Shown: piece by piece, positions 1 through 6,173 of the stretch
Layout: every line of letters starts with the position of its first letter
How positions within the stretch are numbered: the first letter of the stretch is position 1
Source: JAVBQU01 sp031548675
Lineage (GTDB): Bacteria > Bacteroidota > Bacteroidia > Bacteroidales > P3
Reading direction: 5' to 3'
NCBI GenBank assembly: GCA_031548675.1
Contig: JAVBQU010000214.1
Span: 1 to 8,512 of the forward strand
Length of the DNA: 8,512 nucleotides
Program-made: the position numbers and the translations under genes
Notes under the pieces: model-generated
Told to the model about the DNA's origin: nothing
The model's input: the letters and a program-made list of their open reading frames with translations, nothing else
Database searches by the model: none

Positions 1-502
1 CATTAGCAGAAGTTAGTTTTTGCATGGCTTTCAAAGCATTGGGTCCTTGTACGGCTAACTGAGCCCAATCTTCACTTTCGTTGATAAAATCTTCGCCTAG
101 TTTTAAACCCATTTCAGCAGCTATTTTGCTCATCCAAGCCCAATCTTTATCAATATTGGCAGCATTCGGAACCATAAAGTAATGGTCGTCGGCAATACGG
201 TAAACCAGCATATCATCTACAATACCGCCTTTTCCATTAGGCAGACAGGTATATTGTACTTTTCCATCCGATAAAGTATTGATATCGTTTACAGTTACTC
301 TTTGCATAAAAGCTTTTGCATTAGCTCCTTTAGCTCTAAATTCGCCCATGTGCGATACATCGAATACGCCTACATTATTTCTAACATTCAAATGTTCTGC
401 AATCAAGCCTTCGTATTGAATAGGCATATTGTATCCTGCAAATGGAGCCATTTTAGCTCCTAAATCTATATGTAGTTGGGTAAAAGGGGTTTGTTTTTCC
501 AT
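1..502 (-). CDS. gcvT: Aminomethyltransferase, glycine cleavage system T protein (C-terminus off the left edge)
   Basis: The T protein takes the aminomethyl group carried on lipoylated H protein, transfers its one-carbon unit to tetrahydrofolate and releases ammonia, as part of cytosolic glycine breakdown. Reading leftward from the ATG at 502-500 gives 167 residues with no stop, beginning MEKQTPFTQLHIDLGAKM. Family landmarks are the N-terminal FAGYNMPIQYEG (21-32), the segment VGVFDVSHMGEF (44-55), and GGIVDDMLVYR (92-102), whose Asp pair lies where the family has its catalytic aspartate. Further on is LAVQGPNA (149-156), the usual LALQGP element. The full protein is usually about 360 residues, so somewhat less than half is visible. 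No Shine-Dalgarno precedes the start; the leader is an A/T-rich run, as usual in Bacteroidota. It lies 96 bp downstream of dapD on the same strand, and co-transcription is possible but unproven. Identification is secure from the sequence motifs. Confidence 0.96.
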   Translation of the reverse strand, partial: MEKQTPFTQLHIDLGAKMAPFAGYNMPIQYEGLIAEHLNVRNNVGVFDVSHMGEFRAKGANAKAFMQRVTVNDINTLSDGKVQYTCLPNGKGGIVDDMLVYRIADDHYFMVPNAANIDKDWAWMSKIAAEMGLKLGEDFINESEDWAQLAVQGPNALKAMQKLTSAN

Positions 503-598
503 TATTTTTATTTTATGTATTTATAATTCTGATATTTATTTTCAAAAAGTAATTTTATACGGGTTTAAAACGGGAAACCTAAAAAGTTATTGTATTAT

Positions 599-1414
599 TT
601 ATACCGCCACATTAAAATCCCTCAAGGCGTCATTCAGTGAAGTTTTTAAATTGGTAGATTCCTTACGCTGTCCGATTATTAAAGCACAAGGCACTTGATA
701 CTCCCCTGCCGGAAACTGCTTGGTATAACTACCCGGAATCACCACCGAACGCGGAGGTACATAGCCTTTGTATTCCTTAGGTTCTGTTCCTGTTACATCT
801 ATAATTTTAGTAGATTGGGTAATTACCACATTGGCTCCTAAAACAGCTTCTTGGGCAACATGTACGCCTTCCACCACTATACAGCGCGAACCGATAAAAC
901 AATCGTCTTCTATAATTACCGGAGCCGCCTGCACAGGTTCTAATACGCCGCCTATGCCTACGCCTCCGCTCAAATGTACATTTTTACCGATTTGGGCACA
1001 TGAACCTACCGTAGCCCAAGTATCTACCATCGTACCGCTATCTACATAAGCACCGATATTCACATATGAGGGCATCATTACCACGCCTTTTGCTAAAAAA
1101 GCACCGTAACGAGCTACGGCATGCGGAACTACCCTTACACCTTGTTCGGCATAATGCGTTTTCAACGGTATTTTATCATGAAATTCAAAAGGAGGCAGTT
1201 CCATAGTCTGCATTTGTGCAATAGGGAAATACAAGATAACCGCTTTTTTGATCCATTCGTTTACCTGCCATGCCCCGTCTTTAGGCTCTGCCACCCGAAG
1301 CATTCCTTTATCCAAATGCTCAATCACTTCACAGATACTTGCTTTTACAGCTTTGTCTGCCAGCAATTCCCGATCATCCCACGCTGCTTCAATATGTTTT
1401 CTTTGAATATCCAT
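599..1414 (-). CDS. dapD: 2,3,4,5-tetrahydropyridine-2,6-dicarboxylate N-succinyltransferase
   Basis: DapD transfers succinyl from succinyl-CoA to tetrahydrodipicolinate, the first committed step of the succinylase branch leading to meso-diaminopimelate and lysine; it is a cytosolic trimer. The 271-residue protein matches the family length. Its N-terminal helical part (MDIQRKHIEAAWDDRELL) is followed by VNEWIKKAVILYF (51-63) and then a left-handed beta-helix of hexapeptide repeats (about 95-205), including VVMMPSYVNIGAYVDSG (111-127) and the glycine-rich SGGVGIGGVLEP (149-160). The C-terminal part has the conserved KGYVPPRSVVIPGSY (216-230). I chose the ATG at 1414-1412. The frame stays open up to a TTG at 1507, but the extra 31 residues have no counterpart in the family and are encoded by a repeat-like palindromic element. 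It lies 100 bp downstream of the oxoamine synthase and 96 bp upstream of gcvT, all leftward. Genomes with DapD normally also need dapC/dapE, which are not in this window. Confidence 0.96.
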   Translation of the reverse strand: MDIQRKHIEAAWDDRELLADKAVKASICEVIEHLDKGMLRVAEPKDGAWQVNEWIKKAVILYFPIAQMQTMELPPFEFHDKIPLKTHYAEQGVRVVPHAVARYGAFLAKGVVMMPSYVNIGAYVDSGTMVDTWATVGSCAQIGKNVHLSGGVGIGGVLEPVQAAPVIIEDDCFIGSRCIVVEGVHVAQEAVLGANVVITQSTKIIDVTGTEPKEYKGYVPPRSVVIPGSYTKQFPAGEYQVPCALIIGQRKESTNLKTSLNDALRDFNVAV

Positions 1415-1430
1415 GTAACTTAAATAATCA

Positions 1431-1476
1431 CTGTCATTCCGACTGGAATGAGGAACGAGTGAAATGGAAGAATCTG
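1431..1476. repeat. Short palindromic interspersed-repeat-like element in the dapD leader
   Basis: This stretch contains an exact inverted repeat: TCATTCC (1434-1440), a 4-nt GACT spacer, then GGAATGA (1445-1451). It continues into a segment reading GAACGAGTGAAATGGAAGAATCT. On the other strand it reads AGATTCTTCC...CAGTCGGAATGAC. From general familiarity with Bacteroidetes genomes, this closely resembles a common intergenic repeat of the form AGATTCCTCC...CCAGTCGGAATGAC; I could not check this against a genome. It occupies about half of the 100-bp gap between the oxoamine synthase and dapD, so it would be transcribed in the dapD leader. When translated in the dapD frame it gives a spurious N-terminal extension, which is why the annotated start matters. 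Confidence 0.6.
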
Positions 1477-1514
1477 TTCTATTTGTGAATAAATTTAGGT
1501 GTTGCAATAATACA

Positions 1515-2768
1515 TTATATCGTTACTGCTTTTAGGCTTTCTGAACGATAACCACCCGAATCTAATTTGCTTTTAATAGTTGAGAATGTTTCTAATGTAT
1601 ACTGAACATCCTCCAAACTATGTACAGCAGTAGGTATTAAGCGGAAAATAATCATTCCTTTGGGAACTACGGGATAAATAACCGTAGAACAGAAAATATT
1701 ATAAGTTTCGCGCAAATCGTAAGCCAGATGTGTTGCTTCGGCAGTATCTCCGTTCAAAACCACAGGAGTTACAGGCGATTGGGTAATGCCGATATTAAAA
1801 CCTCTTTCTTTTAATCCGCTTTGCAAAGCATGAACTATCGTCCAAAGTTTTTCTCTGTATTCAGGATGCTTGCGTATCAAATCTAAGCGTTTCAGAGAAC
1901 CTATAACCATAGGCATAGGCAATGATTTTGCATAGATTTGCGAACGTAAGTTATATTGCAAATAACGAATAATTCCTTTTTCGCCGGCAACAAATCCGCC
2001 GATACCAGCCATCGATTTGGCAAATGTACCGAAGTACAAGTCGATATCGTCCATCACATTGAAATGTTCGTGCGTTCCACGTCCGTTTGATCCCATTGTG
2101 CCGAAGCCGTGGGCATCGTCTATCATCAACCGGAATTTATATTTCTTTTTTAAGGCAGCAATAGCAGGCAGATTACCTAAACTTCCGGTCATGCCGTAAA
2201 CACCTTCGGTAACTACCAAAATAGCACCCAGATTTCCGCCTTCTTCCAGTAATTTGGTGGCACGCTGCAATTGTTTTTCTAATTTTTCGATATCGTTATG
2301 CGGATACGAAAAACTTTGACCGATATGCAAACGTTTTCCATCTATAATGCAAGCATGAGCTTCTGAATCGTAAATCAGAATATCTCTTCTATCCAGCAAA
2401 GCATCTATAATAGAAACCATAGCCGGATAACCGAAATTGGCTAAGTAAGCCGATTCTTTGCCTACAAATTCTGCCAATTCGCGTTCCAACTGTTCGTGAT
2501 ATTTGGTTTGTCCCGACATCATACGGGCTCCCATAGGAGCTGCCAAGCCGAATTGTTTGGCTCCTTCGGCATCTGCCTCACGGACTTCGGGATGGTTTGC
2601 CAAGCCCAAATAATTATTTAAACTCCAAACTAAACGTTCTTTGCCGTTGAAAACCATCCGAGAGCCTATTTCGCCCTCTAAACGGGGAAACATATAATAA
2701 CCTTCTGCTTCGTCGGCATATTTTCCTAATTCACCGAAGTTCTGTTTTCTTTTTTCAAATAAATCCAT
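1515..2768 (-). CDS. Alpha-oxoamine synthase family PLP enzyme (serine palmitoyltransferase / cysteate acyltransferase / KBL-like)
   Basis: Enzymes of this family condense an amino acid with an acyl-CoA or acyl-ACP, with decarboxylation in most members. The 417-residue protein has NNYLGLANHP (51-60), the His of SEAHACIIDG (135-144) that stacks on the cofactor ring, TEGVYGMTG (187-195), and the cofactor-binding DDAHGFG (217-223). K251 in TFAKSMAGIGGF is the Schiff-base lysine. The C-terminal segment IYPVVPKG (364-371) is also typical. No membrane segment or signal peptide is evident. Substrate is unsettled. The overall look, with a MDLFEKRK-type start and GARMMSGQTKYHEQLE (80-95), recalls a Bacteroidetes clade close to serine palmitoyltransferase and to the cysteate acyltransferase of sulfonolipid synthesis. 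NNYLGLANHP and NGRGTHE also occur in 2-amino-3-ketobutyrate CoA ligase. I therefore leave the symbol blank. The start ATG (2768-2766) fits the family; no Shine-Dalgarno is seen. A large palindrome lies 38 bp upstream. Confidence 0.9.
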   Translation of the reverse strand: MDLFEKRKQNFGELGKYADEAEGYYMFPRLEGEIGSRMVFNGKERLVWSLNNYLGLANHPEVREADAEGAKQFGLAAPMGARMMSGQTKYHEQLERELAEFVGKESAYLANFGYPAMVSIIDALLDRRDILIYDSEAHACIIDGKRLHIGQSFSYPHNDIEKLEKQLQRATKLLEEGGNLGAILVVTEGVYGMTGSLGNLPAIAALKKKYKFRLMIDDAHGFGTMGSNGRGTHEHFNVMDDIDLYFGTFAKSMAGIGGFVAGEKGIIRYLQYNLRSQIYAKSLPMPMVIGSLKRLDLIRKHPEYREKLWTIVHALQSGLKERGFNIGITQSPVTPVVLNGDTAEATHLAYDLRETYNIFCSTVIYPVVPKGMIIFRLIPTAVHSLEDVQYTLETFSTIKSKLDSGGYRSESLKAVTI

Positions 2769-2805
2769 GCTGCTATATATATTAAAAGATGAATATTCTT
2801 ATTTA

Positions 2806-2924
2806 AGACATCTCTAAAAACGTCAATTTCTGCGTTACGCTTCAAAAAAAAATTCTCATTTACAATAGTAAACTCCGCTTTTATTTTCTTGCAAGCCTTG
2901 TACTTGACATTTTTAGAGATGTCT
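2806..2924. repeat. 119-bp imperfect palindrome (long hairpin or MITE-like element)
   Basis: The outer arms 2806-2826 and 2904-2924 are inverted complements over 21 nt with a single mismatch (C2821 against A2909). The innermost part is also an exact inverted repeat, TTTAC (2859-2863), loop AATA, GTAAA (2868-2872). The centre of the outer arms (2865) and the centre of the inner loop (2865.5) coincide, so the entire element is one symmetric hairpin with weaker, partly matched sequence between (for example CGCTTCAAAA against the complement of TTTTCTTGCAAG). It sits between the divergently transcribed oxoamine synthase and the receptor-stump gene. There is no open reading frame of note inside it. 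It looks like a non-autonomous mobile palindrome or a repeated intergenic unit rather than a simple terminator, because it lies upstream of both flanking genes. Confidence 0.75.
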
Positions 2925-2939
2925 CTTATTTTATAATTG

Positions 2940-2947
2940 CAAATTTA
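2940..2947 (-). promoter_or_regulatory. Possible -7 box (TAAATTTG) for the leftward oxoamine synthase
   Basis: On the minus strand this reads TAAATTTG, matching the Bacteroidetes -7 consensus TAnnTTTG. I could not find a TTTG/TTG -33 box at the expected spacing upstream of it. If it is real, the transcript would start near 2930 and carry the whole 119-bp palindrome in a leader of about 165 nt. The motif is short and the region AT-rich, so chance is a serious possibility. Confidence 0.25.
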
Positions 2948-2984
2948 CTTATTTTTATAAGAATAGAAAAATATAGTTTTACAA

Positions 2985-3016
2985 TTTGATTTTTAACGCA
3001 ATAGTATTTATCTTTG
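2985..3016 (+). promoter_or_regulatory. Bacteroidetes-type promoter (TTTG-N20-TATCTTTG)
   Basis: A -33 box TTTG (2985-2988) and a -7 box TATCTTTG (3009-3016) are separated by exactly 20 nt, matching the primary sigma factor consensus of Bacteroidetes (TTTG, 19-21 nt, TAnnTTTG). Transcription would start at about 3022, giving a leader of roughly 20 nt before the ATG at 3043. It would drive the receptor-stump gene and probably the threonine-aldolase-like gene behind it. Confidence 0.7.
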
Positions 3017-3042
3017 TAAGCATATTCCTTAAAAACAAGATT

Positions 3043-3483
3043 ATGAAAAAGATATTCATACTTTGTTTGATTTTTTCAGCAATACATTTTGCTGGAGTTT
3101 CCCAAAATAGTTCTATTTATGGAACTATTACAGAAAAAGATACAAATGAAACTATACCGTCTGCCAATATTCTTTTAGAAAAAGACAGTGTGAAAATTGC
3201 TCAAACTATTTCTAATATTGATGGTTATTATGCTTTTTATGATTTGAAAGCTGGTATTTATTCTCTAAAAGTTAGTTGCATGGGATGTAAAACAATTACC
3301 ATGGATAATATTAAACTTGAAGTAGGTAAAGATAAAAAATTAAATTTTCAAATGATTGAAAAGTTTATTACACATGGAGACCCAGACCCCATTAATACAC
3401 GACCTATAATTGATATATACAAAATGGAAACAGAAACGACTCTTAAAGCAGAACAGATAATGAGGATACCAACGGAAAGGTAG
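3043..3483 (+). CDS. Small secreted protein with carboxypeptidase-regulatory-like domain, probable stump of a TonB-dependent receptor
   Basis: The 146-residue product begins with a signal peptide (MKKIFILCLIFSAIHFAGVSQ), so it should be exported. Residues 25-105 form a carboxypeptidase-regulatory-like beta-sandwich: IYGTITEKDTNETIPSANI (25-43), then ISNIDGYYAFYDLKAGIYSLKV (56-77). This domain commonly sits at the N-terminus of Bacteroidetes outer-membrane receptors. The tail, ETTLKAEQIMRIPTER (131-146), resembles the start of a TonB plug (a stretch like 'TSEDIxxMPxR'), but the protein stops there, where a receptor would continue for several hundred residues. I therefore infer truncation. An independent small protein is possible. 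The usual aromatic positions of a 'YxGY' motif are cysteines here, making C79-M-G-C82. I chose the ATG at 3043 over one at 2986, because the signal peptide begins there and a promoter overlaps the longer version. The gene is AT-richer than its neighbours (3121-3180 is 30% G+C). It ends 39 bp before the next gene. Confidence 0.75.
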   Translation: MKKIFILCLIFSAIHFAGVSQNSSIYGTITEKDTNETIPSANILLEKDSVKIAQTISNIDGYYAFYDLKAGIYSLKVSCMGCKTITMDNIKLEVGKDKKLNFQMIEKFITHGDPDPINTRPIIDIYKMETETTLKAEQIMRIPTER

Positions 3484-3522
3484 CGCTTTACTACGGATAG
3501 AACAACATTAATACATTAAAAA

Positions 3523-4551
3523 ATGAAAGGTTTTGCAAGCGATAATAATTCGGGAGTGCATTCGGCAATTTTGGATGCAATTTTACAGGCTAATCAAGGG
3601 CATGCGTTGGCTTATGGAGAAGATCCGGTTACAGCAAAAGCTGTATATGAATTGAAAAAACAGTTTGGGCAAAACTCGGAAGTGTTTTTTGTTTTTAATG
3701 GAACCGGAGCCAATGTGTTAAGTATATCAGCGGCATGCCGCCCTTATCATGCAGTTATTTGTGCTGAAACAGCCCACATTCAAACAGATGAATGCGGAGC
3801 ACCGGAACATTTTACCGGTTGCAAACTCTTAACCGTTCCTTCTTCGAATGGTAAATTAACGGTCGAAAGCATGAAACATTATTTGCATGCTTTGGGCGTT
3901 GAGCATCATTCGCAGCCGCATCTGATTTCTATTTCGCAAACTACCGAAATGGGAACTATATATACACCTTTAGAAATTCAATCTATAGCCGATTTTGCTC
4001 ATCAAAATAATATGCTGCTGCATATCGACGGTGCACGCTTGAGCAATGCGGCGGCGGCTTTAGGCTGTAGCTTGGCTGATATTACGGTAAATGCAGGGGC
4101 TGATATGTTATCATTTGGTGGAACTAAAAATGGGTTGATGTATGGCGAAGCTATCATTTTTTTCAGGAAAGCATTGGCTCATGATTTTTCATATATCCGA
4201 AAACAAGGTATGCAGTTGGCGTCTAAAATGCGGTATATTGCCGCTCAGTTTATTGCCTATTTAGAAAACGAGCAATGGAGGCAAACAGCTTTGCATGCCA
4301 ATAGTATGGCTCATCTTTTAGCTTCGGAAGTCGGTAAAATTCCGGCAATACAAATTACCCAGAAAACGGAAGCCAATGGTGTGTTTGCCCTTGTGCCGAA
4401 GAATATTATACCACGCCTGCAAGAGAAATACTTTTTTTATACATGGGACGAAACTACCTCTGAAGTGCGATGGATGACATCGTGGGATACTACCGAGCAA
4501 GAGGTCATGGATTTTGTACAACTGATAAAATCGGCAATTGACAAGGCTTAA
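3523..4551 (+). CDS. ltaE: Low-specificity L-threonine aldolase-type PLP enzyme (beta-eliminating lyase family)
   Basis: Threonine aldolases cleave L-threonine or L-allo-threonine to glycine and acetaldehyde in the cytosol. The 342-residue length fits the family. Visible landmarks are YGEDPVTAKA (31-40, the usual 'YGxDPT' near the start), NGTGANVLS (59-67), the ring-stacking His in AETAHI (81-86), HIDGARLSNA (167-176) with the cofactor-contacting Asp, and K202 in SFGGTKNGLMYGEA (197-210), the Schiff-base lysine. It belongs to the branch with 'FGGTKNG' rather than the E. coli LtaE form 'CLSKGLG', so substrate preference could differ, and a related lyase activity is possible. The ATG at 3523 follows an A-rich stretch without Shine-Dalgarno. 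It starts 39 bp after the receptor stump with no promoter motif between, so read-through from the promoter at 2985-3016 is plausible. Base composition is clearly richer in G+C than the preceding gene (4021-4080 is 58%). Confidence 0.88.
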   Translation: MKGFASDNNSGVHSAILDAILQANQGHALAYGEDPVTAKAVYELKKQFGQNSEVFFVFNGTGANVLSISAACRPYHAVICAETAHIQTDECGAPEHFTGCKLLTVPSSNGKLTVESMKHYLHALGVEHHSQPHLISISQTTEMGTIYTPLEIQSIADFAHQNNMLLHIDGARLSNAAAALGCSLADITVNAGADMLSFGGTKNGLMYGEAIIFFRKALAHDFSYIRKQGMQLASKMRYIAAQFIAYLENEQWRQTALHANSMAHLLASEVGKIPAIQITQKTEANGVFALVPKNIIPRLQEKYFFYTWDETTSEVRWMTSWDTTEQEVMDFVQLIKSAIDKA

Positions 4552-4724
4552 GAAATTCTGTAATTAACTTAACTCAATTTGAAAATCTAGGAATAAACCA
4601 TGTTATGTAATTAATTGTTGTATGAAAACGGTACAAGTGCTTACATGCAGCAAGAAAAACAGCAAAAACCTGTGTATTTATATGCAAACAACCTATTATG
4701 ATTTTCAATTAATATTCAAGAAAT

Positions 4725-6116
4725 ATGTTTAATAATAACGATACCATTTGTGCCATAGCCACTCCGCAGGGTACGGGAGCTATTGCCGTAATTCGTATTT
4801 CGGGCAATAAATCATTTGAAGTAATACATCAAATATTCAAACCTAAAAATGAAAATATCAATTTATTAGATTTAGAACCTTATAAGGTTTACTATGGGGA
4901 AATCTATGATAAAAATCAATTGATAGATGATGTATTAATTTCTGTTTTTAAAGCTCCCCACTCCTACACCGGCGAACATAGTTTGGAAATATCATGTCAT
5001 GGTTCTCCCTATATTCAACGGCTTATATTGGAATTGCTGGTAAGCAAAGGTATTCGTTTAGCTGAAGCCGGAGAATTTACTCTGCGGGCTTTTTTGAATG
5101 GGAAAATGGATTTAACCCAAGCCGAAGCTGTTGCAGATTTGATTGCTTCCCAATCTAAAACCATGCACGAATTGGCTTTGAAACAAATGCGAGGTGGTTT
5201 TTCGAATAAAATAACCGAACTAAGAAAACAACTTTTGGATTTTGCATCGCTTATCGAATTGGAATTGGATTTTAGCGAGGAAGATGTAGAATTTGCAGAT
5301 AGAACTCAATTATTTGCTTTATTGGCAAATTTAAAAGAGGAAGTAAACCGTCTTTTGGAATCTTTCAAATTAGGAAATGCTATTAAAAATGGTATTCCGG
5401 TTGCCATTATCGGCAAACCCAATGCCGGAAAATCTACTTTATTGAATGCCCTGTTGAACGAAGAAAAAGCCATTGTTTCTGAAATTCCGGGTACTACACG
5501 CGATACCATCGAAGATACCATAATGCTGCGTGGTACGGCTTTTCGTTTTATCGATACAGCAGGCTTGCGTACCAGCGATAATCCTATCGAAAATATCGGC
5601 ATTGAACGCACACATTCTACTATCGAAAAATCATTTATAATTCTTTACTTAATAGATATTTGCAATTCATCTGTAGAAGAAATACTTGAAGAGGTAAAAC
5701 TGATAAAAACGCAATTTTCCAATCTTGATAAGCATGTGGTTATTTTGGCAAATAAAACCGATATGCTGGAAGAATCGCCCAAAGAATTAGCCAAATTATT
5801 AGAGCAGGAAACTATTTTTATATCTGCCAAACGCAAGGAAAATATCAATTTAATAACGGAAGCTTTACTCAAAGTTGCCAAATGGGATGAGCTTTCGGAG
5901 CAGTTGATTATGCTGAATGTACGGCATTATGCAGTTCTGCTGGAAGTACAGCAGAGTATTGCCAATATAGAAAAAGCCTTTGCCGATAAGCTATCTTCTG
6001 AACTTATAGCTATTGATATAAAAAATATCTTACACTATCTTGGCGAGATTACGGGAGAAATAACTAACGATGAAATTTTAGGTAATATTTTCGGACATTT
6101 TTGTATAGGAAAGTAA
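4725..6116 (+). CDS. mnmE: tRNA uridine-5-carboxymethylaminomethyl modification GTPase MnmE (TrmE)
   Basis: MnmE acts with MnmG to modify U34 of certain tRNAs, using GTP and a methylene-THF-derived carbon, in the cytosol. The 463-residue protein has the normal length and three-part layout. The N-terminal folate-binding domain carries TICAIATPQGTGAIAVIRISG (7-27) and SYTGEHSLEISCHGS (80-94), then GEFTLRAFLNGKMDLTQAEAV (116-136). A helical domain follows, with a G domain inserted in it: P-loop GKPNAGKS (230-237), TTRD (257-260), DTAG (277-280), NKTD (343-346) and SAK (367-369). The protein ends GHFCIGK, with the conserved cysteine C460 of the C-terminal C-(I/L/V)-G-K motif. All expected catalytic motifs are intact. 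It starts 173 bp after the threonine-aldolase-like gene; I see no clear promoter there. It is convergent with the AraC gene, 57 bp apart. Confidence 0.98.
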   Translation: MFNNNDTICAIATPQGTGAIAVIRISGNKSFEVIHQIFKPKNENINLLDLEPYKVYYGEIYDKNQLIDDVLISVFKAPHSYTGEHSLEISCHGSPYIQRLILELLVSKGIRLAEAGEFTLRAFLNGKMDLTQAEAVADLIASQSKTMHELALKQMRGGFSNKITELRKQLLDFASLIELELDFSEEDVEFADRTQLFALLANLKEEVNRLLESFKLGNAIKNGIPVAIIGKPNAGKSTLLNALLNEEKAIVSEIPGTTRDTIEDTIMLRGTAFRFIDTAGLRTSDNPIENIGIERTHSTIEKSFIILYLIDICNSSVEEILEEVKLIKTQFSNLDKHVVILANKTDMLEESPKELAKLLEQETIFISAKRKENINLITEALLKVAKWDELSEQLIMLNVRHYAVLLEVQQSIANIEKAFADKLSSELIAIDIKNILHYLGEITGEITNDEILGNIFGHFCIGK

Positions 6117-6173
6117 CTTTACCAAAATTACAGCATTTATTTTTTACATTCCAACCACTTTGAAATTATATGT

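Noticed and set aside
503..598. Possible dapD terminator hairpin (GGTTT...AAACC on the minus strand) and a gcvT promoter
   Set aside because: The stem is only 5 bp with an 8-nt loop and no clean T-run, and the nearest -7-like sequence misses the consensus; nothing supportable is seen.
1415..1507. N-terminal extension of DapD by 31 residues from a TTG at 1507
   Set aside because: The extension has no family counterpart, is encoded by a repeat-like palindrome, and an ATG at 1414 gives the normal 271-residue protein starting MDIQRKHIEAAWDDRE.
2986..3042. Longer start for the secreted protein at 2986
   Set aside because: It would place 19 residues before a complete signal peptide and overlap the TTTG/TAnnTTTG promoter; the ATG at 3043 fits better.
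4559..4614. Direct repeat TGTAATTAA, two copies 47 bp apart
   Set aside because: Too short and AT-rich to distinguish from chance; no associated insertion or attachment-site structure.
4622..4732. Possible 36-residue small protein (MKTVQVLTCSKKN...) just before mnmE
   Set aside because: It overlaps the mnmE start, has no Shine-Dalgarno or recognisable promoter, and no recognisable domain; likely chance in AT-rich intergenic DNA. The rest of 4552-4724 shows nothing beyond a 9-nt direct repeat TGTAATTAA (4559 and 4606).
5306..5881. Leftward open frames inside mnmE, and similar antisense frames inside dapD, the aldolase gene and the MFS gene
   Set aside because: They are mirror-frame readings of well-identified conserved genes, with no domain or start context of their own.
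6117..6173. Shared bidirectional terminator between mnmE and the AraC gene
   Set aside because: Only an AT-rich stretch with a T-run is visible; no stable inverted repeat was found by eye.
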